Origin: Prevotella sp. UBA4341
GTDB lineage: Bacteria > Bacteroidota > Bacteroidia > Bacteroidales > Bacteroidaceae
Reading direction: 5' to 3'
Length of the DNA: 13,220 bases
Assembly (NCBI GenBank): GCA_002393705.1
Contig: DGTH01000030.1
Coordinates: forward strand, 10,822 to 24,041
This document shows, piece after piece, positions 6,838 through 12,474 of the stretch (its first letter is position 1; every line of letters begins with the position of its first letter). Both the position numbers and the translations under genes were made by a program. The notes under the pieces were generated by a model. It was not told the DNA's origin. It saw only the letters and a program-made list of their open reading frames with translations, and ran no database searches.

Positions 6838-8313
6838 TTACTCTTTTTTCTTTTCATTTACGTACCAAGCGCAGAACCAGACGAGCGACACCGCCACAGC
6901 AGCGCCGGCAATGGTCCAGACGACAGACTCACTCAGCTGGAACAGCTTGACGCCAAAGAGGAAGCTGGTGCAAACGGCCGTCATGAACAAGGCCGGAATG
7001 AGCGTAATGACGTAGGGCTTCTTCTGGCGTACCAGATAGACTGTCACCGCCCAGAGCGTAAAGACGGAAAGCGTCTGATTGGACCAGCCGAACCAGCCCC
7101 AGATGGTGTCGAAGCCCTTGGCATCGGACATCTGCCAAGCCAGCAGGGCGACGGTAGCCGAGAACATGGGTATGCAGATAAGCAGGCGGTTGCGCACTTG
7201 CTTCTGCTCAAGCTTCAGGAAGTCGGCAATGATGAGTCGGGCCGAGCGCAAGGCCGTATCGCCGCTGGTGATAGGCGCAGCCACGACGCCTAGCATGGCC
7301 AGAATGCCGCCAAAAACGCCTAACCACTCGTTACACATCTTGTTGACGATAGACGGCGCGTCGTTCACGGCAGCGGCTCCTCCCTCTATGACCTCATAGC
7401 CTGGTGTGGGCTGGTCGTAGAAGAAATACATGGCCACCGTGGCCCAGATCAGGGCTACCACGCCCTCGGTTATCATGGCTCCGTAGAAAATGGGGCGACC
7501 CATCTTCTCCGACTTTACGCAACGGGCCATCAGGGGGCTCTGCGTAGCGTGGAAACCGCTAATGGCACCACAGGCAATGGTAATGAACAGGGCGGGGAAA
7601 ATGGCGTTCTTGGTCATCGCCTCGCCAGGCAGACCCTCCCAAATCTCGGGCAGGTTGGGCATCTTCACCACAAGCATCACCATCAGCGCAGCGGCCATGA
7701 AGAGCAGCGAGAAGGCAAACAGCGGATATATCTTGCCGATAATCTTGTCAACGGGCAACAGCGTGGCAATGATGTAATAAACGAAGATGACCACCGACCA
7801 CCAGATGTACTCCATCTGTATCTGGCCCTGACTGACTGCTGAGGGGTCGGCTCCCGTCATGTCACCCAGAATCTTGGCCGGACTATATACGAACACCACG
7901 CCCACCATGACGAGCAGGAATACGGAGAACACCAACATGACGGTCTTCGTCGTAGAACCTAAGTACTTGCCGATGAGTTCGGGCAGGCCCTTACCCTCAT
8001 TGCGCATGGAGAGCATGCCCGAGAGGTAGTCGTGGGTGGCACCGGCAAAGATGCAGCCCAGGACAATCCAGAGGTAGGCCACCGGACCGAACTTCGCACC
8101 CATAATGGCGCCGAAGATGGGGCCCGTGCCCGCGATGTTGAGAAACTGAATCATGAAAATCTTCCAGTTGGGAAGAACAATGTAGTCTAATCCGTCTGCC
8201 TTCGCCACGGCAGGTGTTGTGCGGTCGTCAGGGCCAAAGACGCGCTCCACGAAACGACCATAGAACAAATAACCCAAAACCAGAGCCACGAAGCTCAGAA
8301 AAAATGAAATCAT
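6838..8313 (-). CDS. cstA: CstA-family carbon starvation transporter (short form)
   Basis: Polytopic inner-membrane protein of 491 residues. CstA and BtsT relatives import pyruvate or peptides when carbon is scarce. Hallmark blocks are GLDYIVLPNWKIFMIQFLNI, AGTGPIFGAIMGAKFGPVAY, GATHDYLSGMLSMRNEGKGL and the later FHATQSPLMARC and APITSGDTALRSARLIIADF. At least eleven hydrophobic stretches are evident. The protein is much shorter than the roughly 700-residue E. coli forms, as is common in Bacteroidetes. The ATG at 8313 has AAGG a few bases upstream. A strong Bacteroidetes promoter lies at 8351-8382. It is the first gene of the seven-gene minus-strand run. Family assignment is firm; the substrate is not known from sequence. 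Confidence 0.94.
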   Translation of the reverse strand: MISFFLSFVALVLGYLFYGRFVERVFGPDDRTTPAVAKADGLDYIVLPNWKIFMIQFLNIAGTGPIFGAIMGAKFGPVAYLWIVLGCIFAGATHDYLSGMLSMRNEGKGLPELIGKYLGSTTKTVMLVFSVFLLVMVGVVFVYSPAKILGDMTGADPSAVSQGQIQMEYIWWSVVIFVYYIIATLLPVDKIIGKIYPLFAFSLLFMAAALMVMLVVKMPNLPEIWEGLPGEAMTKNAIFPALFITIACGAISGFHATQSPLMARCVKSEKMGRPIFYGAMITEGVVALIWATVAMYFFYDQPTPGYEVIEGGAAAVNDAPSIVNKMCNEWLGVFGGILAMLGVVAAPITSGDTALRSARLIIADFLKLEQKQVRNRLLICIPMFSATVALLAWQMSDAKGFDTIWGWFGWSNQTLSVFTLWAVTVYLVRQKKPYVITLIPALFMTAVCTSFLFGVKLFQLSESVVWTIAGAAVAVSLVWFCAWYVNEKKKE

Positions 8314-8350
8314 TGTACCTTATTATGCTTTATTAATTAAATTCAGTGTG

Positions 8351-8382
8351 CAAAGATAGCACAATTCTGACATATAACCAAA
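8351..8382 (-). promoter_or_regulatory. Bacteroidetes-type promoter of cstA
   Basis: On the minus strand TTTG (8382-8379) is followed after exactly 20 bp by TATCTTTG (8358-8351), matching the known -33 TTTG / -7 TAnnTTTG consensus. Transcription would start about 8344, leaving a leader of about 30 nt before the cstA ATG. Confidence 0.83.
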
Positions 8383-8442
8383 CTTTTCGCCAAATTCGTT
8401 TTGTTATATTAATAAATATGTGCCGTCGTCTTTTCCGAGGCC

Positions 8443-8464
8443 GCGACAAAGCGCAATTTTGTCG
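8443..8464. repeat. Inverted repeat just upstream of the isomerase promoter
   Basis: CGACAAA (8444-8450) and TTTGTCG (8458-8464) form a 7-bp inverted repeat with a 7-bp spacer, ending 8 bp before the -33 box of the plus-strand promoter. The string GCGACAAAGCG (8443-8453) reappears in the hairpin after the isomerase gene. It could be an operator or part of a dispersed palindrome family. Confidence 0.45.
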
Positions 8465-8472
8465 TGCTTTTG

Positions 8473-8504
8473 TTTGGTCTTTCACGCTTTTTGCACTACC
8501 TTTG
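8473..8504 (+). promoter_or_regulatory. Bacteroidetes-type promoter of the isomerase gene
   Basis: TTTG (8473-8476), a 20-bp spacer and TACCTTTG (8497-8504) match the -33/-7 consensus exactly. The start site would be near 8511, giving an unusually long leader of about 186 nt that includes the whole inverted-repeat element at 8550-8656. Confidence 0.83.
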
Positions 8505-8549
8505 CAGCAAACTTTTCGAATGATCAAAAACAACATGAGTAATAATAAT

Positions 8550-8656
8550 ACAGACCCCACCCCTGCCCCTCCCCTACAAGGGAGGGGAGTAGTTACCGCC
8601 AATTTCTCCACAGGTACTCCCCTCCCTTGTAAGGGAGAGGCAGGGGTGGGGTCTGT
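8550..8656. mobile_element. MITE-like 107-bp inverted-repeat element
   Basis: A 42-bp arm at 8550-8591 is repeated inverted at 8615-8656 with two mismatches and a 23-bp centre. The outer ends are ACAGACCCC and GGGGTCTGT. Each arm also contains its own small hairpin (CCCCTCCC with GGGAGGGG on the left; CTCCCTT with AAGGGAG on the right). If the ends are taken as CAGACC and GGTCTG, a TA dinucleotide flanks each side, as for IS630/mariner-type MITEs. The element has no transposase. It is free of stops in the frame leading into the isomerase gene (TDPTPAPPLQGRG ... PLPCKGEAGVGS) and is also open on the opposite strand. A non-autonomous or REP-like element is likely; its family is not identified. 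Confidence 0.8.
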
Positions 8657-8696
8657 AACTTTAGTTATATTGAAGATATTAAAAAAACTTATACGA

Positions 8697-9347
8697 ATGA
8701 AAAAGAAAAACTTCTGCCTCATGGTGCTGCTGGCGCTGACGACCCTCACGGCAACGGCACAAGACGCCAAGCGTCCCGAGGTGCTCATGGAGACCAGCAT
8801 GGGCAACCTGCGCATACAGCTGTATAACGAGACGCCGCTGCACCGCGACAACTTTCTGCGACTGGTCAGCGAGCACTTCTACGACTCGCTCTCGTTCCAC
8901 CGCGTCATCAAGGACTTCATGGTTCAGGGCGGACGGGCCAACGGAGCCAAGACGGGCCGCGCGGCCGAAATGAGCACCGTGGAGCCCGAGTTCCGGCTGC
9001 CGCAACTCTTCCACAAGCGCGGCGCACTGGCCGCCGCACGCGAGGGCGACGACGTGAACCCCGAAAAGCGCTCCAGCCCCACGCAGTTCTACTTCGTCTG
9101 GGGGCGCAAGTACTCGGAGCGTGCCATGGAGTTTACCGAGAACCGACTCGACCTGAAGCTGACGCCCGAAATGCGCCAGGCCTACATGACCGAGGGCGGA
9201 ACACCCCACCTGGACGGCTCCTACACCGTCTTCGGCCAGGTGGTCGAGGGGCTCGACGTGCTGGAGCGCATGCAGGCCGCAGCTACCGACCAGGCCGACT
9301 GCCCCCTGGAGCCCATCGTCATTTTGAGGGCTACGGTTGTGGAATAG
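8697..9347 (+). CDS. Cyclophilin-type peptidyl-prolyl cis-trans isomerase, periplasmic
   Basis: A 216-residue exported prolyl isomerase that would speed folding of secreted proteins. A signal peptide (MKKKNFCLMVLLALTTLTATAQ) precedes one cyclophilin domain. It shows METSMGNLRIQLYNETPLHRDNF, FHRVIKDFMVQGG, a KRGALAAAREGDDVNPEKRSS segment, QFYFVWG and LDGSYTVFGQVVEGLDVLERM. About 30 residues near 135-165 form a family-typical insert. The same frame is open back to 8346, including ATGs at 8520 and 8535 that read through the repeat element, but the signal peptide fixes the functional start at 8697. It is the only plus-strand gene in the window and has its own promoter. Confidence 0.95.
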   Translation: MKKKNFCLMVLLALTTLTATAQDAKRPEVLMETSMGNLRIQLYNETPLHRDNFLRLVSEHFYDSLSFHRVIKDFMVQGGRANGAKTGRAAEMSTVEPEFRLPQLFHKRGALAAAREGDDVNPEKRSSPTQFYFVWGRKYSERAMEFTENRLDLKLTPEMRQAYMTEGGTPHLDGSYTVFGQVVEGLDVLERMQAAATDQADCPLEPIVILRATVVE

Positions 9348-9352
9348 AGTGT

Positions 9353-9399
9353 CCTTTTGCGACAAAGCGACAGGGCTTCCGCCGCTTTGTCGCAAAAGG
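9353..9399. repeat. 17-bp perfect hairpin directly after the isomerase stop
   Basis: A 17-bp segment (9353-9369, beginning CCTTTTGCGACAAAG) is perfectly inverted at 9383-9399 around a 13-nt loop. It begins 5 bp after the isomerase stop, where a terminator would lie, yet no T-run follows on either strand. It shares GCGACAAAGCG with the repeat at 8443-8453. It may end or protect the transcript, or be a dispersed palindrome. Confidence 0.75.
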
Positions 9400-9442
9400 G
9401 GCGCTCCCGCCGCAACAACGGTGGGCAAAAAAGAAAGTATTT

Positions 9443-9474
9443 CTTGGAATGGGCTGTTCTTTGTCTTAATTTTG
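9443..9474 (+). promoter_or_regulatory. Weak Bacteroidetes-type promoter without an evident gene
   Basis: TAATTTTG (9467-9474) fits the -7 consensus and is preceded at 20 bp by CTTG (9443-9446), one base off the -33 box. A small palindrome AAGAAA-GTA-TTTCTT (9431-9445) overlaps the -33 position. No convincing plus-strand gene follows. Confidence 0.4.
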
Positions 9475-9480
9475 CAGTGT

Positions 9481-9575
9481 CAAAAACAAATTATTAACAA
9501 CAGACAAGCAAAATTAATAGGAACTACGACCTGACCGCCATTCGCACTCAGCCGCTGGGCAACTATGCTGCCAAG
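9481..9575 (+). other. Possible gene remnant or short untranslated RNA
   Basis: About 95 bp between the weak promoter and the 7-bp-unit hairpin. An AT-rich, leader-like part is followed by a stretch that reads NRNYDLTAIRTQPLGNYAAK without a start codon; its composition is more coding-like than intergenic. The reading frame then enters the repeat hairpin. It might be the 5' end of a lost gene or a small RNA ending in the hairpin. I do not recognise the peptide. Confidence 0.25.
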
Positions 9576-9660
9576 GTACGAGGTGCGAGGTGCGAGGTAC
9601 GAGAATACCAGAACAAATCTCGCACCTCGTACCTCGCACCTCGTACCTCGCACCTCGTAA
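9576..9660. repeat. Inverted arrays of 7-bp units forming a hairpin
   Basis: Four GTRCGAG units (9576-9603) are followed after a 15-bp loop by six units of the complement, CTCGYAC (9619-9660, the last ending AA). Purine/pyrimidine alternation at the third base makes several registers pair almost perfectly. The array lies 9 bp beyond the stop of the glucosaminidase gene, so its transcript would fold into a long hairpin at its 3' end. No T-run follows. It is not a CRISPR array: units are 7 bp without spacers. Confidence 0.88.
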
Positions 9661-9669
9661 CTCCTGACT

Positions 9670-10608
9670 CTATCTCACCCTGAGCCGGTCGCCAACACGG
9701 GGAACGTAGTCGGGTGTGAGGTCGTTCATCTTGTAGAGCCGCTTCAGACGAATGCCGTAGTACTGCGCAATACTATACATCGACTCGCCGGCCTGCACCG
9801 CGTGCGGGCGGTTTTTGTACTCCTTCGGTGCCTTGCGGGCTTTCTTCTCTAACCAAATGATTTCGCCCTCCACTAACGCATCGTCCTTGTCGCGCTCGTT
9901 GTAGCGTGCCAGCTTGCGGCGCGAGATGCCCGTCTCCTCTGCCAGCGTGCGGAAGGTGTCGCCCCTGCGGGTCAGAACGTAGAGACGGTCGTTGAAGGTG
10001 TAGTACTGGGTGATGGATGTTGGGTGGTGGGTGGTGGGTCTTGGGTGCTTGCCGCTATCGTACGAGTAGAGCTTATACACCTCGATGAGCTCTATCAGGT
10101 GGTCGGCATAGCGTGGGCTCGTGGCGTAGCCCGCCTTCTTCAGCCCGTGTGCCCAGCCCTTGTAGTCGGTCACTTTCAGCGAGAAGAGCGAACGGTAGCG
10201 CTGCCCACCGGCCAGGAACTTCGAGTGGTCCTCGAAACTCTCGCGGGCATTGCGGTACTTGCGGAAACAGTCGTTACGCTGGTCGTCGTCAAAATAGACC
10301 GTCGGCCCCGTCCAGCCGTTGTGACACTTGATGCCGAAGTGGTTATTGCCCTTGCGAGCCAGTTCGCTGCTCCCTGCCCCACTCTCCAAGAGTCCTTGTG
10401 CCAAGGTGATGCTGGCCGGAATGCCGTAGTTGTTCATCTCCTCAATAGCCACGGGACTCCACTCGTCTATGTAGTCCTGAAACTGCTGGTTCCAGCGGAC
10501 CTGCGCCCCTGCGGAGCTAAATGATAAATGATAAATGATAAATGATAAACTGAGCGTCAACCAACAGTTGCTACGGAGAAATACTTGGGAATACTGTTTC
10601 GTCTGCAT
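9670..10608 (-). CDS. Secreted GH73 glucosaminidase with two LysM domains
   Basis: Predicted peptidoglycan hydrolase of 312 residues. The signal peptide is about residues 1-35, ending SAGA-Q. A FlgJ/GH73-type N-acetylglucosaminidase domain follows (about 40-185) with the likely catalytic Glu75 in QGLLESGAG and the family block NNHFGIKC. A Thr/His/Pro-rich linker (about 187-201) leads to one LysM-like domain (about 204-250) and a clear C-terminal LysM (about 269-312, HAVQAGESMYSIAQYYGI). The ATG at 10608 is preceded by AAGGA and is 11 bp after the TPR gene's stop; an upstream in-frame ATG at 10644 would overlap that gene and place a polar tail before the signal. The signal-peptide core and the linker are both encoded by 7-bp tandem repeats. 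Role: wall remodelling or daughter-cell separation, inferred. Confidence 0.93.
   Translation of the reverse strand: MQTKQYSQVFLRSNCWLTLSLSFIIYHLSFSSAGAQVRWNQQFQDYIDEWSPVAIEEMNNYGIPASITLAQGLLESGAGSSELARKGNNHFGIKCHNGWTGPTVYFDDDQRNDCFRKYRNARESFEDHSKFLAGGQRYRSLFSLKVTDYKGWAHGLKKAGYATSPRYADHLIELIEVYKLYSYDSGKHPRPTTHHPTSITQYYTFNDRLYVLTRRGDTFRTLAEETGISRRKLARYNERDKDDALVEGEIIWLEKKARKAPKEYKNRPHAVQAGESMYSIAQYYGIRLKRLYKMNDLTPDYVPRVGDRLRVR
10007..10048. repeat. 7-bp tandem repeat encoding the glucosaminidase linker
   Basis: Six consecutive heptamers read TGGGTGA, TGGATGT, TGGGTGG, TGGGTGG, TGGGTCT and TGGGTGC. On the coding strand they encode HPRPTTHHPTSITQ between the catalytic domain and the LysM region. 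The 42-bp length keeps the frame. Confidence 0.85.
10518..10552. repeat. 7-bp tandem repeat encoding the signal-peptide core
   Basis: TAAATGA occurs four times exactly (10518-10545), followed by a divergent TAAACTG. On the coding strand TCATTTA units give the hydrophobic LSFIIYHLSF of the glucosaminidase signal peptide. Because 7 is not a multiple of 3, the repeat encodes the same SFIIYHL cycle in all three frames, but only one frame continues into the enzyme. Confidence 0.93.
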
Positions 10609-10619
10609 TTTGCTAATCC

Positions 10620-11321
10620 TTACTTTTTCATTTGCCGACGGCAACGGCTGTAGAGCGGGTTCAGCAGTCCACGGGGAATGCCTCGCCTGACGGCTGCATC
10701 GAGCACCGCCAAAGCCTCTTGGTTGCGGTACTGCAGCAGTAGCAGCTCTACGTGCGACGCCACATACTCGGCGTTCAGCGAGTCGTGCTGTTCGGCCTGC
10801 TGCCAGTCGTACAGAGCCAGTTCATTTTGTTTCATGTCCTGCTCCAGCCCGGCCCGCACGGCATAGACCGTCGCGCTGTCGGGAAACATCTCGACCATCA
10901 GGTTCAGCTCGTCAAGAGCCTCCGTCTTGCGGCCTATCTTCTGCTGCACGTAGGCATGACCCAGCCGGGCCTCGAAGTGGGTAGGTGCCTGACGCAGCAA
11001 CTCGTCGTAGTCGTAGAGAGCCTGGTCGTAGCGCTTTAGCTGGGTGTTGGTGTAGGCTCGGTAGAAGCGTGCTGCGGGGTTCTTCTCGTCCTTTGCCAGC
11101 ACGAGGGTATATTCGTCGGCCGCATACTCCCACTGGCCTAACTCAATGTTGACTGCCGCCTTGCGCAGGTGCAGGTCCAGATTGGCCGGCTCAGCCTTGA
11201 GCTGGCGGCTGAGCACCTGCAACGAGTCGCGCCACTGCTGGGTGCTTTGTGCCGGTAGTGTAAGTTGCGATAGTATCGCAACAAACAGGACTATGCTTTT
11301 TCTATATACTTTACAATCCAT
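10620..11321 (-). CDS. Exported tetratricopeptide-repeat protein
   Basis: A 233-residue protein with a signal peptide ([26 protein letters not shown]). It is followed by about five helical TPR-like units with the usual 34-residue rhythm and small/aromatic positions: [105 protein letters not shown] and a last [22 protein letters not shown]. TPRs mediate protein contacts; no enzymatic motif is seen. Its ATG lies inside leuB, a 31-bp overlap in a different frame, and it is 11 bp before the glucosaminidase gene, so the two exported proteins are probably made together. A scaffold or partner for the hydrolase is possible but inferred. Confidence 0.88.
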   Translation of the reverse strand: MDCKVYRKSIVLFVAILSQLTLPAQSTQQWRDSLQVLSRQLKAEPANLDLHLRKAAVNIELGQWEYAADEYTLVLAKDEKNPAARFYRAYTNTQLKRYDQALYDYDELLRQAPTHFEARLGHAYVQQKIGRKTEALDELNLMVEMFPDSATVYAVRAGLEQDMKQNELALYDWQQAEQHDSLNAEYVASHVELLLLQYRNQEALAVLDAAVRRGIPRGLLNPLYSRCRRQMKK

Positions 11322-12352
11322 TCGCCTACCTCTTTAGTTCCATACTTCTGACCGCCATCTACCTGAATCTCCGGCGTGCGCACGTTGGCATCAAGACTGG
11401 CGTTCACAGCCTGACGCACCAGCGCCCCCTCTTCATTCAGTCCAAAGTGCTCCAACAGCATGGCAGCCGAAAGGATCTGCGCCAACGGGTTGGCCAGGTT
11501 CTGCCCCTTAGCCTGCGGCCAGGAGCCGTGAACGGGTTCAAACAGCGGGGTATGCTCGCCCAGACTCGACGAGGGCTGCAGGCCCATGGAGCCAGTGATG
11601 CAGGAGGTTTCGTCGGTCAGTATGTCGCCAAACGTGTTCTCGGTCACGATGACGTCGAAGAACGTAGGCTCCGTCAACACGCGCATCGAGGCGTTGTCTA
11701 TAAACATATAGTCAGTCCGAACCTCCGGGTACAGGGACTCCATCTCCTTGGCTATCTGCCGCCACAGGCGGCTCGATGCCAGTACGTTGGCCTTATCCAC
11801 CACGGTGAGGTGCCTGCGGCGCGTCATGGCCATCTGGAAGGCCACCTTCAGAATGCGCTCCACCTCAGGGCGCGTATATACGTTGGTATCGTAGGCCTTG
11901 TCGTTGTCCTGATACTTCTCGCCGAAGTACATGCCGCCCGTCAGCTCACGAATGACCACGAAGTCGGCCCCCCTGAGCAGTTCGTCCTTCAGCGGACTCT
12001 TGTGAAGCAGACAGGGGAACGTTGCCACGGGCCTCACATTGGCAAAGAGGCCCAGCTTCTTGCGCATGGCCAACAGGCCCGTCTCCGGGCGCACCTTCAG
12101 CGTCGGGTCGTTGTCGTACTTCAGGTCACCTACAGCGGCAAACAGCACGGCGTCGCTCTTCATGCAGAGCTCGTGCGTGCTGGCGGGGTAAGGGTCGCCC
12201 ACGGTCTCAATGGCCGAGGCCCCCACCAAGCCTTCCTCGTACTCAAAATCATGGCTAAACTTGCGGGCTATGGCGTCCATGACGGCCACACCCTGCTTCA
12301 TTATTTCCGGACCTATACCGTCGCCCGGCAGAACGGCTATTCTTAGTTTCAT
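11291..12352 (-). CDS. leuB: 3-isopropylmalate dehydrogenase
   Basis: LeuB oxidises and decarboxylates 3-isopropylmalate to 2-oxoisocaproate with NAD+ in leucine synthesis. At 353 residues it has the normal length. Motifs seen are PGDGIGPE (about 9-16), [12 protein letters not shown] and LFANVRPV (substrate arginines), [28 protein letters not shown], the metal-site block [13 protein letters not shown] and the NAD-binding [18 protein letters not shown]. The ATG at 12352 has no Shine-Dalgarno. Its own promoter is at 12404-12435. No leuA, leuC or leuD is in view, and it leads an operon with two envelope genes, which is an odd pairing. Identification is secure. Confidence 0.96.
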   Translation of the reverse strand: MKLRIAVLPGDGIGPEIMKQGVAVMDAIARKFSHDFEYEEGLVGASAIETVGDPYPASTHELCMKSDAVLFAAVGDLKYDNDPTLKVRPETGLLAMRKKLGLFANVRPVATFPCLLHKSPLKDELLRGADFVVIRELTGGMYFGEKYQDNDKAYDTNVYTRPEVERILKVAFQMAMTRRRHLTVVDKANVLASSRLWRQIAKEMESLYPEVRTDYMFIDNASMRVLTEPTFFDVIVTENTFGDILTDETSCITGSMGLQPSSSLGEHTPLFEPVHGSWPQAKGQNLANPLAQILSAAMLLEHFGLNEEGALVRQAVNASLDANVRTPEIQVDGGQKYGTKEVGEWIVKYIEKA

Positions 12353-12391
12353 CGTCTATTTAGCTCAAAATGGTTACTCACGTATTTGCAT

Positions 12392-12451
12392 AAAAAAAGC
12401 ACGCAAAGTTACTAATTATGTAGCATATTAGCAAACTTATGCGTGCTTTTT
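12392..12451 (-). terminator. Long intrinsic terminator-like hairpin after the preA-like gene
   Basis: On the minus strand AAAAAGCACGCA (12451-12440) pairs with TGCGTGCTTTTT (12405-12394). The stem extends inward with AAGTT/AACTT and CTAAT/ATTAG to a 10-nt loop, about 22 pairs with small bulges. Seven Ts follow on the minus strand, as for a Rho-independent terminator, 24 bp after the gene's stop. The stem is nearly symmetric in A/T tails and so could act in both directions. Confidence 0.75.
12404..12435 (-). promoter_or_regulatory. Bacteroidetes-type promoter of leuB, inside the hairpin
   Basis: TTTG (12435-12432) and TAACTTTG (12411-12404) are separated by exactly 20 bp on the minus strand, a full consensus match. 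The start would be near 12397, about 45 nt before the leuB ATG. Both boxes lie within the terminator-like inverted repeat. Confidence 0.82.
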
Positions 12452-12474
12452 AATAATTGTTTTTATTCAGATCA

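Noticed and set aside
8346..8696. N-terminal extension of the isomerase to an ATG at 8346, 8520 or 8535
   Set aside because: It would place a textbook signal peptide at an internal position. The ATG at 8346 lies upstream of the mapped-by-consensus promoter.
8333..8851. Minus-strand 172-codon frame through the inverted-repeat element
   Set aside because: It owes its length to the stop-free repeat and runs into the antisense of the isomerase gene; it also covers both divergent promoters.
9353..9399. Classical Rho-independent terminator
   Set aside because: No T-run follows the stem on either strand, so it is listed as a repeat instead.
9576..9660. CRISPR-like array
   Set aside because: Units are 7 bp, directly abutting, in two opposite orientations and without spacers.
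11447..12346. A 299-codon plus-strand open frame opposite leuB
   Set aside because: It is the antisense shadow of a well-conserved gene in GC-rich codons; its translation has no recognisable domain and no promoter or ribosome site. Similar long antisense frames opposite the M23, C69 and glucosaminidase genes were dropped for the same reason.
12374..12391. Five-codon upstream frame (MQIRE) in the leuB leader as a leucine attenuator
   Set aside because: It contains no leucine codon, and no alternative terminator lies between it and leuB.
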